A DNA stretch of 64,000 bases. It comes from Ficedula albicollis (lineage: Eukaryota; Chordata; Aves; Passeriformes; Muscicapidae). Under the pieces are notes generated by a model. The model saw only the letters and a list, made by a program, of their open reading frames with translations, had not been told where the DNA came from and searched no databases. A program made the translations under genes and the position numbers. The DNA is taken from assembly GCF_000247815.1 (NCBI RefSeq), contig NC_021677.1:61639033-61703032 (forward strand), in the 5' to 3' direction. Shown piece after piece: positions 38,957 through 51,046 of the stretch; the first letter of the stretch is position 1; every line of letters starts with the position of its first letter.

Positions 38957-40461
38957 ACCATTCTGCCTTGGACTTCTCAGATGAGCAGGTCAAACATTTG
39001 GGATCCTGCCATCCTCCCAACAACAGCAGTAACAGAGATGGTGACAGTTGAGTCATCTCTGACAAACACTGGCATTAATTCTTGGCAATCCTCTGTCGCT
39101 CTGGAGGAAACCTTAAAGGAGCAAAATGGTCACCCAATAAACAAATACCCTGCAGATCCTGACAGCAGGGGCTTCTGCCTAGGACCAGAATTACTCTTAT
39201 CCCAATACTCACCTTTAGGCTGGTAGTCACTCAGCTCAGAGAGGCCAGATCAAAGTGCCAGAAAACCATCAATTTTAGGATGATCTGGTTTTCATATTTA
39301 TGAGAATACCACAGCCCCAGACTAAATCTCTTCTGGGCAGTGTCCACAGGGGCATCTTGGTTTTCTTCCTTCCTTTCTCCTTCCTATGGTTTTCACCCAG
39401 GACCTTCCATCCTGGGCGATGGATCCAGTGATCACACGTGGGGTCTCCAGGAGTGGCTCTTGGGCAGGCGACCAGCCCAGGTGGGGGGTTAGGTTTTGTG
39501 TCACCAGCCCCAATACTGGTGAGCTCTGCTAAAGTGGTGGCAAAAAAGGGACATTTTGGAGTAGGAACAGGAGGCAAGACAAACTCACCAGCTCCAGCTT
39601 GCCTGGCTGACCAAGAACAGAATTTCCACTGACATTTTATTTGAGATACCTCCTACCTTAATGCAAACACTTTTTTTCTACACAAACACTGGATTGCTAA
39701 AATTCAGTCCATGAGGAGCTTTCCTGAACATGGAAGCTGGACTCAACCAAATCACACCTCTCTGCTGTCCCCATCAGCTCTAAGAGATGCTGTTTGAGGA
39801 TCCTGTGGCACAGAGGGAATGTGAAACACATCTGATGTCTGAAAGCTCTGTCAGGGTTTCCTCCAGAGGCCAATAAGCCTGGCTCTGTATTTAACTCTTA
39901 TTTAACAACACTCCTGTGGAGAGGAGCAGCAGAGATCTTTTCCCATCCATTCTTGGAGGAGGTGGAGCTGCCAGTGTCATGGAGAGATGTCCCACCAGCT
40001 CACGAGCACGGGCTGCAGAGGGAACCTCAGTACAATGGTATTCCAGGAATGAGAACATTTCTCCCACTGCTGCCCCTCGGGATGCAGAGGAGTCACCATA
40101 CAAAATGCAATTCTTTTCTGGCTGGAAAAAAAGAAAATAAAAATCCATGAGCAACTGCAAGACAATAGCTGGGCCCCATTGTCTCCCCTGGCTTTCAGGA
40201 GACGTGTGGGAGATGTGTGAGGCTTCTCTTGCTGCACACTGAACTGGCAGTGTCACAGAGAGCTGGATTCTCCTCTGCTTTGTGTCCAGGGGTGATTTTG
40301 GAAGCTGAAATCTCACTTTAGCCACGAACAATCTGTGAAGGTCAGCTTGCTGTACTGTTGGGTGCTTATCTGGTTTGGTTATCAGAGGGACAGAGTTTTT
40401 CTCCCTCATGGAAAAGTCATTGACAAAGGAGAAAGGAAATTAAGCTGCTGTTGATGAAGCT
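38957..40461. other. unique sequence, no gene seen
   Basis: About 1.5 kb without a recognised repeat or gene. A minus-strand frame at 39891-40409 (172 codons) has no recognised domain. Confidence 0.5.
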
Positions 40462-40552
40462 TTGCTGCCTAGTGGTGGGTTTGGCAGCTCTGCACTTGAT
40501 GAACTCCATCTCAGAGGTCCTTTCCAACCTTAACAATTTTATAATTCTGTCC
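40462..40552 (+). mobile_element. CR1 LINE, short 3'-terminal fragment
   Basis: Sense CR1 of the 'agtggtgggtttggcagctc' type runs through 'cagaggtcctttccaacctt' to 'acaattttataattctg'. It is the same subfamily type as the copy at 48588. Confidence 0.85.
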
Positions 40553-43500
40553 TTCCCACCTTCTCAGTCTCAGTCACTGGCCTTGCACAATGACCACAAG
40601 ATGACACTGTCCTGGCATCCAAATATTCCCGGATGAGCCATTCCAGCTGCATCCCTCTCCCAAATGGCTACACCGTGCACGTTGCCCTTCAGCTTTTTGC
40701 CAAGTTTGCTTCATACAGGCCAGAAAAATTGAAGGGAAAAATAGCTCCCAAGAGCTTCATCCTGCTCTGCAAGTGTGTCTCTGGTTTCTAAAGTAAAGAA
40801 AACCTCCAAGAAGCAGGATAAAATGAGGAGAGTTACTTCCAAATTCTAGACAAAAAGAAATTTTAGGCCTTGAGGTACAATAAAGCTGTTCCAGGATGTC
40901 TAACAAGGAGCAGACTTGTAGAAGACCACCAGCACCAGGGATGTGGGACTGAGAGCTGGGTTATCCCTGCAGGAACCTCTGCCAGCTGATCTCTTAGTGT
41001 TCAATGAGGAGGACATCACAATTCTGCTGATCTCCTTGGATAAAACCTTCTCCAGGCCTTGGACAGTGGAAGAAACAAGGATGAACCTGAATTAAGCAGA
41101 TTTCTAATCTTCTTCTGCAGGGGAAGGATCCCACCTTGACCCAAATGGTGTCACAGCAGTGACCTCCAGAGACCAGAGGGTGGGAAAATAAAGGAGTTCT
41201 TGGAGCACACTCAGCTCTGGTAGGGGTCTAATGAGACCCTAAATGTAGCAGAACCCAAATCTTTGCCAGAGACAGAGGAAGACTTTCCTAAATCCCAGAG
41301 CTTACAGGGTTTTCCAGCACAGCCCAAACCCAAGGCAATCCCAACACATCATCAAAGACCTTTGGTGCAAGAAGGGGTGGAATCACCCTTGCTCTGTTAT
41401 TGACCTCTTCTCAAACCCTGGCTTGGTATCAGGGAGTTGAGCCAGGGGATATTTAGCTTCAGGGCTGGTTCTGACTGCAGTTCAAGCTCAAACCACTCTA
41501 ATCAGAGTCCAGCATCGTTTAAAGCCCAGGTTTGGCTGGGCTGTGGTTCAAAATAAAAAGTCCCCGCTCCGTGTTGTGCTTCCTGTGGAATGTGGCTGCT
41601 CATGCAGAGCATGGGATCCATGGGATGTAGAGGTGGATTTGTGGGCCACTTGTCTGTGAAGGAAGGACTGTGCAGTTTTTGTTTAGTCTGGTTATAAATG
41701 TCATACGTTATATATCCTTCACCATTTCCTCGTAAGACCACTTTGCTAATGGATATCTGCACCAGGAAACTTCTGTGGCTAGACAGCCAAAATTTTACCT
41801 TCTTCACTTTCAGCCCTTCCTTATAACACTGTAATTCCTCAGGATTTATGTCATTCCAATATTTGTTTCATTCTCCCCCAGTTGCTGCTCGCCAAGCCAG
41901 TGATATTTCATTTATTTTAATCTTTCTTCCAGAAATTCCATTTTTCCAAGGAGAACCTTGGTGCTGTTCTTTTTTTTTTTTATTCCCCTGATGTTCATCT
42001 CATTTGCCAAGGGAAGGCTAAGGCACTGCTGCATTATATTCCAAATGAAAATTATTTTATTAGTGCAGTGCACTGGACTAAGAGAAGAACTTGTCTTAAC
42101 CAGAGCTGAACCCCCTTTGCCTTTTAACTTTGGCAACTGCGACATAAGAACTGAAACTGCTGGATCTGGTTAGCTTCTTTTAAAGAAAAAGAAAAAAACA
42201 ATTAAATTGAGAAATTTGGGGTTTTTTGGTCTTGCTGGAACTACTCATATATAAGCACCAGCAGTGTCATGTAACACAGACAAATCTATTTTTTGTGGAA
42301 GAACCAGAAGGTCTTTTTTTCAGGAACACGTAGATCAGTTACATGCATTCTCTACTCGCTGCCATTTATAATTTTGTGTATAAGGAATTTAAACTCTGGG
42401 TTTGCTGCCCTGTGTGGAGGGGAACACTTGGCTGAACAAACCTGACAAAGTGTTACATCAGACCTGCGACAGGCAATTACTAATTATTGAGGGAAATTGC
42501 TTCATACATCAGGCAATACATCATGTTGTAATTATTTTAACATTAAAGGGGGAAAGATCAGTTTGGATAGGTGTGCAGCCATATTAATAAATTATTTCTG
42601 GGTGCTTCCTGCTCCATTTGCATTAGCTTTTCCTCAGGGGATAAGATTTCTCTTTGAATTTTGCTGAAATACTGTCCAGCACACCTATGCTTGCAAAGTA
42701 TTTGACTGGTGAAAGGAAAGGGGGAAGTCAAAGACTGGTTATGTATTTTAGCAGTTTTAAAAATCACTTTTAGAATTTTAAAAAATTACAAACAGAATTT
42801 GAAGAAATAAAGAGTTTGCAAATCTCTCCATAAAACTGTGATTTTCTTTGCATGGCTGATTTTGCTCACTGGAAACTGAGTTTTCTGTAAGACAAATTTT
42901 TTTTTTTGGAAGCAGAACATTGATTCTGTGACAGAATTGAGGGAATAACAAAACAGATAAAACAACATAATGTAGGTCTCTTTTAAGACACAAAAAATAT
43001 GTCTTATAGCATTTCTTTGAAACAGGTTTTGCTGGTTTTGACCAACTCTACAATCCACTTTTATTTTTTTGTCAGAAAGAGAGAACAGTCAGGAAAACTC
43101 ATGTTGTGTTTTAAGAAGTTGGATCTGAATTCCTGGATGGATTCTCCTCATAAAACTGTACTGACAAGAAAGGACATTAATGACCTTTATATAGTGACAA
43201 AATGAACTAAATTATTTTATCCTTTCTTCTGCAAATAGGATGTGACTTTGGGGCTCACGTTTGGGAATAGTGCAACTCCACCAAGAATAATATCCCTGCT
43301 AAGGAGGATAGACCTGAAATTCCACAGCAGGCGAAGGAGATTCCTTGCCAGGGAGGTTCTTGGTTTGTGGCACCTTGGTGCAGCCAAACTGGGCTCCAGG
43401 TGTGACAAAGGACCTCAGAGTTTCCCCTGGGGGTGGCTCAGGGTGGGTGATGCCTGCCCAGCTCCCCAGCACTGCTTTCCGCATCTGCCCAGAGCCGCGT

Positions 43501-44545
43501 GTCTGATTTTCCATCTCTCCCACCCTTGGGAACGCAGCCATTTATCCTCCTGCTGCAGGAGGCTCTGCAGCTCTTTTCCCCTGGGGAAGGAGCCCTACAG
43601 CCAGCCCCAGCCCCACAGGCTCCCCCTGGCCCCTCACCCCACACCACAATTTCCCCATCATCTTTCTGCCCCTCCCTTCAGCCCTGCTCCCCTTTCATCT
43701 CCCGTTTCTCCTCCCTCATGGGCTACCTTTGATTTTCAAACGCTCATATTCCAGTCCCTCCTTCTCTGGTGGAAACTTTAACAAATGCACCAACATCTGC
43801 TACAGTTAGTCATCACACTTAATGTACAGGATATTCCAGCTGGCTTCACTCTCCTTTTATTATGTATTGGAAAGAGGTTTCATCTGTGCTCCTCTGGCTT
43901 GGCCAGACACACACCCAGACTCACCTCCACGTGGTGTGGACACAGCTGGGCTACCATGGGGTGTCCCTTGGCCACCTGCCCACCTTCCCCCAGCCCAGCA
44001 CCCCACCCGCTCTCCTGCTGCCCACAGTGGGACGTGTTTGGGTTGGGAGGTCCTTCTTTGGGGATTTGTGATGTGCCACGAAGGCAGCCTGAGTTTGGGC
44101 AGTGGTAGAGAGGGATACCCACTGTTCGAGCGATTCCTGATGGCTGGAGATGGCACCAGCCTGCAGGGCAAGAGCTCCTGGCTTGGGGTTGGGTATGGAA
44201 GTTTGTGATGCCTGCAGGCTTTCCAGGCAAGTCATTAAAAGCTCACATTAGCAGGAAATCAGACTTCTTCCAAATCGGAGGGCAGAACAACCACCGTCCA
44301 TCCCTGACCCACAAAAGGTATCTTCACAAAAAGAGACAAAAATGGAAGAAACCTCAGCCCAAAGGCCTCATTTCATGGTAAAAATGAGCCAAAATTACCT
44401 CAGACACCATCACAGGGACTTTATCCACAGCAGACTGAGAATACAAAAGCTGCACAACTGCATTGTTGGGAGCTGGGGTTGCCTAGAACATCAGGCAGGT
44501 GAGGGCAGCTGGGAGGAGAGGAGAACAAATAAATATCTTCAATTA
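40553..44545. other. unique sequence, no gene seen
   Basis: About 4 kb, the longest stretch here without any recognised transposon. The portion 41800-43210 is AT-rich with short T-runs (41970-41980, 42898-42907). The portion 43240-44230 is GC-richer, with overlapping frames on both strands up to 179 codons and no domain. No splice-bounded exon was recognised. Confidence 0.5.
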
Positions 44546-44798
44546 AAAAAAGAAAAGAAAAGAAAAGAAAAGAAAAGAAAAGAAAAGAAAAGAAAAGAAA
44601 AGAAAAGAAAAGAAAAGAAAAGAAAAGAAAAGAAAAGAAAAGAAAAGAAAAGAAAAGAAAAGAAAAGAAAAGAAAAGAAAAGAAAAGAAAAGAAAAGAAA
44701 AGAAAAGAAAAGAAAAGAAAAGAAAAGAAAAGAAAAGAAAAGAAAAGAAAAGAAAAGAAAAGAAAAGAAAAGAAAAGAAAAGAAAAGAAAAGAAAAAA
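44546..44798. repeat. (AAAAG)n microsatellite, about 50 copies
   Basis: A pure pentamer array of aaaag extends about 250 bp, preceded by 'caattaaaaa' and followed by 'aaaaaaagaattaatg'. No interruption is visible. The lack of interruptions suggests recent expansion or a consensus built from repeat reads. The KRKEK and FFSFL frames through it are not genes. Confidence 0.97.
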
Positions 44799-45644
44799 AG
44801 AATTAATGAAAAATCTGGTGTTTGGGGTAAAAAAGAAAACCATATGCTTCCCTTTTTCGTCCATCAAGTGTTCAATAGTTTTCTTGCAGCACCGTGGTTA
44901 AGCACTGGCAGCCATGGAATGCTGCATGAATTCTGTTCAGAAAAACTAAAGGAAGTTGCCCCAAGATAAGAGCAGAAAGCAAAAAAATTAAAACACAAGA
45001 AGGCATTGAGGATTTAAACAAAAACTTCAAGGTGCACATCCTGACTTGGGGGCCTGGCTGGAGAACAAGCAACTGTTCGGATGACGTTGGAACCATCAGG
45101 TGCGCGCTGAAGAAAAACAACAGCAACACACTGAGGCCATGAACACCCCAAAAAGGGGCTTGCAGCTGACTTCACACATGATTCCTGTCCTTGGGAGTTT
45201 CCAGCCAATTCCCTTTGCAAGGCAAGTGGTTTATTTGCTCTCCTAGATAAATATGGACCCACGTCATGCACTTGTTCCCCCGACAACACTTTACAAAAGG
45301 AGCATTTTTCTCCAGTGTTTGATCGTCCTTAGAACAGAAATAGCAGATGGTTAACACAGTTGTCGGCTTTCTCTAATTGTAGGTGAAATCCCCGGGTCAG
45401 GAGGGTTTCCAGCTGCTAATGGATTTTCCTCATTTTGGTGTGAAATCAGTGAGTGTAGAAACTGTGCTGCCAAACTTCGCTCTACGCCTCGGTTTGGGGT
45501 CTCTAAATGTTATGCCAGCTAAATAAAAGCTGTGCTTTTCAGTAGATTTGATGGCAAATATGTATATTCCTGCTAAAAAATATTTTTCAGTCGTATTTCC
45601 CTTCATTGCACAAGAATTTCCTATCTCCTTCAGGGACCAGCAGG
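44799..45644. other. unique sequence, no gene seen
   Basis: About 850 bp with no recognised repeat or gene. Confidence 0.5.
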
Positions 45645-45853
45645 TTGCAAATCCTTCCCTGTGAGGGTGGGGAGGCACAGGGTGCCCAGAGCAGCTGTGG
45701 CTGCCCCTGGATCCCTGGAAGTGTCCAAGGCCAGGCTGGACAGGGCTTGGAACAGCCTGGGACAGTGGAAGGTGTCCCTGCCCATGGCAGGAGTGAGACT
45801 GGATGGGATTTAAGGTTCTTTCCAACCCAAACCATTCTGGGATTCCATGATAA
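45645..45853 (+). mobile_element. CR1 LINE, 3'-terminal fragment
   Basis: Sense CR1 runs 'ccttccctgtgagggtgggg', 'agcagctgtggctgcccctg', 'gtccaaggccaggctggaca', 'ggtgtccctgcccatggcag' and 'ttctttccaacccaaaccat', ending 'tgggattccatgat'. It is one of the better preserved copies in the window and is 5'-truncated. Confidence 0.95.
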
Positions 45854-45935
45854 AATCAAAGACAAGAGTGATGTAAAAGCAGGATCTTTAGTTACCAGAT
45901 ACAATTAAACCTGCTGAAAACGAGCAGACAAGAGA

Positions 45936-46308
45936 TAGACTCAGAATTGTTAAGGTTGGAAAAGACCTTCAGGATAATCAAGTCCAGCCACCAGTGCAGC
46001 ACCACCCCCATGTTCACAATTAAACCCTGTTCTCAAGTGCAACATCCACATGTGTTTTGAACCCTTCCAGGGATGGTGACTGCAACACTGCCCAGTCTGC
46101 TTTAATGTTTTACAACCCTTTCCATGATAATTTTTTTCCTAATAGCCAGTCTGGACTTCCCCTGGCACAACTTGTGGCTGTTTCACCTCGTCCTGTCCCT
46201 GTTCTCTGGGAAAAGAGCCTGATCCCCCTCCTGGGCTGTCCCCTCCTGTCAGGGGGTTGTGCAGAGCCACAAGGTTCCCCCTGACCCTCCTTTTCTTCAG
46301 GAGGTTGG
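45936..46308 (-). mobile_element. CR1 LINE, 3'-terminal fragment
   Basis: Antisense CR1 starts 'agaattgttaaggttggaaa', then 'aatcaagtccagccaccagt', 'cccttccagggatggtgact' and 'cccctggcacaacttgtggc'. It ends with 'ctccttttcttcaggaggtt'. It lies 82 bp from the plus-strand CR1 at 45645, with the two 3' ends facing each other. Confidence 0.92.
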
Positions 46309-46394
46309 GTCCCTGTGAGGTCTGTGCTCACACCCTGGATCAGGCTGAAATGTGTGGTTGTGTCCCTGTGAGGTCTGTGCTCACACCCTGGATC
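46303..46394. repeat. short direct repeat, about 39 bp, offset 53 bp
   Basis: 'ggttg(g/t)gtccctgtgagg' followed by 'tctgtgctcacaccctggat' occurs at 46303-46341 and again at 46356-46394. The first copy begins at the 5'-truncated end of the CR1. Confidence 0.85.
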
Positions 46395-47605
46395 TGTGCT
46401 GGGATTTGGGGTGCAATGGAGGGGTTCAAAGGAGGAATTCCTTGGCTGAGCTCAGACTGACACGTGCAGAACGGAGCTGGAAGAAATCCCATTTCTTTAT
46501 TCCAGAAGACTGAGACTGTGGGACAACAAAATGATGGAGCTTATCTATGTGATCGATGAGAAAGAAATCCAAGTGGAATCCATTTAAGGTTGAGCTTGGT
46601 ACTTCCCATTTGAAATATTGACAATAAGTGGAGGAGTCATTCCATTTAGAGAGAGTGACATCATCACAAATGGAGCTTGGGATGCCCTCCATAAATTTCC
46701 CTGCTTGCTGCAGGTGACAGACATTGTCTTCTAGGAAATGGAGAATGTCAAAGGAAGCTGTAAATAACTCCTGCACTGCTATAACCACAAAGTTTGACAG
46801 GACAAAATATAAAAGAAAAGTCATTGGGAAATGGCTGATTTACCCATGAACAATTCTAGATACACCTTCAAAAGAGTAAAGAAGTATAAGAAACACATTA
46901 TGATAAAGAAGATCTTCCAACACTGAAATTCCAATGAAATTCAAAAGTGAGAATAATTTCCATGTGGCTAAAAAGATACAGGAAAATAAAGAGAATTCCA
47001 CCAGAAGATCTGTCAGTTCCTGAACTCATCTGTACTATGAACATTGTCTGACACTTGAAATTTGGTACATGTTCAGCAATCATCCAGTTTATTTTGGAAA
47101 ATTCAGGGTGTTATTAATTCAAGTGTGCTGTAGTAGTGCCTCAGGTGTCTTGATGTGCTTCACTTAATTTCCTGCTTTAATTTGGGTCTGGAATATTCGA
47201 ATAAATGCAAGGAGAGTTTTATTTTTACTTCCTAGCACACTTGAAAACAGGTTGCTGACTTAATGCTGCTTAGCCAAAACGGATCTATTTCTTAAAAATA
47301 ATCTTAACATGCTTTGTCTATATCACTGCTTAAAGTCTGGTACATGGTAGAGCAAATCACAAGAATATGAAGATTTCCAATTTCTTCTTAAAAATAGGAA
47401 GCCGATAAAATGCATGACAAGTGCTGATGTGAATCTGCCACTACACAGGTTGAATTTTAGCCTGGCTCCCCTCTGAAAAAGAAACATTAAATTTTGCATA
47501 AAAGGAAACCGCGCTCATTTAAAAATATAAAAATGCTGCAAAACTTAGCACTGTGGCATGAATTTCTTCTTTTTCAATAAAAACAACCCAGTGAGGGTTG
47601 GGAGA
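46395..47605. other. unique AT-rich sequence, no gene seen
   Basis: About 1.2 kb of AT-rich DNA with no recognised repeat or gene. A 132-codon minus-strand frame at 46426-46824 has no domain that I recognise. Confidence 0.45.
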
Positions 47606-47675
47606 GTGGCAAACCCACGCAGGCTGGGACCAGATGACCTCTAGAAGTGCCTCCCAACCCAAACCATTCTGTTCC
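47606..47675 (+). mobile_element. CR1 LINE, short 3'-tail fragment
   Basis: The segment 'ggctgggaccagatgacctc' followed by 'tagaagtgcctcccaaccca' and 'aaccattctg' is the sense CR1 3' end. Confidence 0.8.
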
Positions 47676-48587
47676 AGGTCCGGAGGGGCAGCGGCCGGAA
47701 CATTTGCTGGTGTAAATCAGCTGCTGGTCTGCACCAGCTCCTGCCTCCTCCCTGCACTGCCATTGTCTGCATGGACACGCTGTGATTTAAGCCAGCATGT
47801 TACTGTAATTAAAAAAATACACAAATGACAGAATTTGACTCAAACCCCGCCATCCTTCATGGTTTACATTTCCTACAGAGGGAGTTAACTGGTAAGATGT
47901 ACATGTTTATTGGTTTCCTTCTTTGTGCTTTTACAAGTATTTTTCTCTTTGATGATGTAAACCATATGTCGAGGTACTTTGGAGGATTATTTTATCAGTT
48001 TCTCTGCAGTACGAGAGAAATACCAGGGCAGAGCCCGTAGGTTTGCACACATCCAGGCCACTAAATCATCCCTCGTTCCCGAGCAGCCCAGCTGCCATAT
48101 TGATAAATAGTCCTTGTCACATTAATTTAATTCTGAATCACTCCGAGACATCGTTTTGTTACAAATATAAATTTTGTGGTGTAATGGAATGTGTTAAGCC
48201 TTTAACAAATGAACATTTAATGGCCGCTCATGAAAAAACATAAATAATCAGGAATAAAATTAGCAGGGTTGGTAATGAGAGGATGGAGCAGCGTGGCCTG
48301 GCCCTGGGAGCTGGGATAGGTGGGAGCAGCATCCATGTTTGCACCTCCCCCTTGGAGGTTTTGGCAGGGATATAAATGCTTGAACTTGACATACAAAGTT
48401 CTTTTAACAAACCAAAATGTAAAAAATAATCTGCTACACCATTTTCGGTAACAACTGAAAATACCTGTCCTTCCCTTGATTCTTCTCTGCCTTTATTATA
48501 CTGTACATATTATTCTATATTTAATTATTATACTTTACAATAGATTGTCTTCTGTTATTGATTTTTTTATTATTGTGTTATTACTTA
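47676..48587. other. unique sequence, includes a constrained-looking AT-rich block
   Basis: No gene was recognised. The block at about 48090-48250 is AT-rich, repeat-free and keeps several CpGs ('actccgagacatcgttttgt', 'aatggccgctcatg') that usually decay in neutral bird DNA, so it may be a conserved non-coding element. That is inference only. The part 48480-48580 is very AT-rich. Confidence 0.35.
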
Positions 48588-48693
48588 GGGATATGGTTTA
48601 GTGGTGGGCTTGGCTGTGCTGGGTTAATTGTTGGACTTAACAACCTTTGAGGGCTCTTCCAACTTAGATGATTCTATGATTCTACAATTCCAT
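48588..48693 (+). mobile_element. CR1 LINE, 3'-terminal fragment
   Basis: Sense CR1 'gggatatggtttagtggtgg', 'gcttggctgtgctgggttaa' and 'tgttggacttaacaaccttt' ends at 'ttagatgattctatgattct'. The classic octamer repeats at the tail are preserved. Confidence 0.95.
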
Positions 48694-49699
48694 GTTGCCT
48701 TTCAATTATTCCTTTCCATTGAACCCTGCCAATGTCCCATAGTCAGAAAAAAATCAATATTCTCATTTTGTATATATAAATACATATGTAGGTATTTACT
48801 CTCTTTTTCACTGAATAACCCATATCAATTATTTTTTATTGAATAATTATTATTTTTTATTAAATTTTTGAAGCCAGCACCTGTTAGAGGCATTGGCTTT
48901 CCAGCTGCTCCAGCTTTACCGGACTTACCCACACATCATTTTTTGGGGAAGCCACAACCTCAGCGTGCAGGAATGGGGATCCATTGGTCCCTGGGTCAAC
49001 TCAAGGGCAAGATGTTAAGCACAAAGGTGTTGCCTGATTAGTGGCAGTCACTGGAAAGAAGTTTTAGCATCTGTGACTGTAGGCAGTGCGTGGAATTCAG
49101 CCAAAAGGCTCTCTTTAAATATCAAAAAAGTATCCCTAAAATTGCAAGCCTTCGGAGACCACGGCGCTGCACAAAATGCCAAGAACAACAACACGTAGTG
49201 CATAAATCTGGAACAATCACTTACTGCAGCCAGGAAGGGACCCAACGACAAAACACTTACCTAAATGCTTTTTATTTGCATTGACATTTATTCAGGAACG
49301 ATCTGAAAGCCTTGATCACTTTCCTTTATGTGTCTCTATATGTCTGTGTGTGTTAAGGGCTCCTGCACAGCTCCTGGGTGGAAATTCCCATCTGTGGGAT
49401 GGTGGGGTTGGTCAGACTCATCACTTTGGGGACAGGAAAAGGGGACACAAAAGGGGACATTAAACCACCCCTTGGTTTCTCTGCTACTTCTCTTCCCACC
49501 TGGGCTGGCAATTTGCATGTGGCTGAAGACATTCCCTGGCCTTAAACCCAAACATCTGAATGCTGAAGGGACCCCTCCTGGTTTTTAATTTATAATGATT
49601 AAAATTCACAAGTGTTTGAGTTGGAAATCACCCTGGTTTTAATACCAACCTCTGTTTGTTTGGTACTGTCCTCCTCTGCACCAACCTATCCAGAGAGGT
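48694..49699. other. unique sequence, no gene seen
   Basis: About 1 kb; AT-rich until 48870, then mixed. The sequence 'gagttggaaatcaccctggt' near 49618 weakly resembles an antisense CR1 tail but is too short to call. Confidence 0.45.
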
Positions 49700-49858
49700 G
49701 GTCCTGGTCCTGGTCCTGGTCCTGGTCCTGGTCCTGGTCCTGGTCCTGGTCCTGGTCCTGGTCCTGGTCCTGGTCCTGGTCCTGGTCCTGGTCCTGGTCC
49801 TGGTCCTGGTCCTGGTCCTGGTCCTGGCCCTGGCCCTGGCCCTGGCCCTGGTCCTGGT
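49700..49858. repeat. (CCTGGT)n hexamer array, about 26 copies
   Basis: A period-6 array of 'ggtcct' units is perfect for about 21 units, then four consecutive units read 'ggccct', then it returns to 'ggtcctgg'. The variant units are clustered at the right end, which suggests local spread of one changed unit. Frames through it (WSWS, LVLV, TRTR) are not genes. Confidence 0.97.
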
Positions 49859-51046
49859 TAGTCCCCCCAGCCCCTGCTCTGTGTTTTCCTCCCAGGAAAT
49901 CACCTCATGGGATGGTGATATGTTCTCAAGCTCCTCTGTAAATCAGCGAATCTCTCTCCCAAGGATTTGCTCACGATTTGAAAATCTGACTTGAAACAAT
50001 CCCCTTTCCCCCAGGGCACCATATGCAACTCCAATATATTGGTGGCGAAGGAAAATATGCTGTGCTTGGCGTTTACAATTCCCACTCTAATTTAGCAGAC
50101 AGGTGTTTCTGAGGAACAGCCCATCTGGCAAGGAGAAGGAGGGTCACTGGGGTGGGGATTATTTGTTCCTCCCTCGTATTTTCATTAAGGGGGCAGGCTT
50201 GCAAACAGTTGGTAGAAGGAATTGCTCTGGGAAATGCTGTCCTCCCACATGAATGGAGGATCAGGAGAAGATGGCAGTGCTTGCTCAGAAAGGGCTTAGC
50301 CAAATTTCCTGGTTTCGTATGAAACAGCTCCCTCATTATCAAAGGTGACCTGTGAACCAGACTGGCTCTGGTAAGCACCAGGATATTGCCCTTCCCCTGA
50401 GAAGCAGCCATTTCTTGAGACTTTCTCCAGGATGAGCAACAACCTCACTGGTCCTGAAACTTGTGACTTGCACTCCCTGTCAGCCAGCCAGCAATTTCTT
50501 CCTTAGAGAGAAGAAAAAAAAAAAAAAAAAAAGAAAAGAAAAGAAGAATAAAAAAATTCAGCTAAACTAAATGAATCCTGTTCTGAGAGCTAAATATGGT
50601 CAGAACATCTGTGACCTCCCCCGACTTCACCCTGGCTGAGCAAGGACAATAGCTGCCATGTGCCACCCTTTGTTGCTGAGCCTGGAAAAGATTCCTAATC
50701 CCAGAATAACACACGCGTGCACCCATGCACGTAGGCACACACACAAACACTCACACCAGCGCTGCTAGAACTTGGATTTCTCATCCAACAGGGAAGAGCT
50801 GGCAGCAGGGCAGCGCTGGAGGGATGAAAGAGCCCCCCCTTTGCTCCATAAAACCCGTGTGTACACCAGGGGTTTCCTTTCGTCTACAGATGTCCATTCC
50901 TAGTGTTACAAGGTGCAAATTCCGAGGTTGGGCAGGCGCTGGGAGCTGTGTTCTCGTGTTGAAATGCCGGTATGTGGTCCGCGTGCCTCTGATCTCCAGA
51001 GTTTCCTAGCATGACATCTTTCATCATCATCATCAAGCCGGATACA
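49859..51046. other. unique sequence with small low-complexity tracts
   Basis: An A-rich tract lies at 50511-50545. An alternating purine-pyrimidine stretch, 'acacacgcgtgcacccatgc' and onward, spans 50708-50750 and could adopt Z-DNA. A small (cat)n stretch is at 51021-51034, next to the 435-bp duplication. No gene was recognised. Confidence 0.5.

Noticed and set aside
44342..44867. KRKEK- and FFSFL-repeat frames
   Set aside because: Translations of the AAAAG array; open because the pentamer lacks stops in those frames.
49610..49660. Possible CR1 tail at 49.62 kb ('gagttggaaatcaccctggt')
   Set aside because: Match limited to a few words and no further CR1 sequence on either side.
49612..49994. 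WSWS, LVLV and TRTR repeat proteins
   Set aside because: Translations of the CCTGGT hexamer array in different frames and strands; no conserved start or flanking exon.
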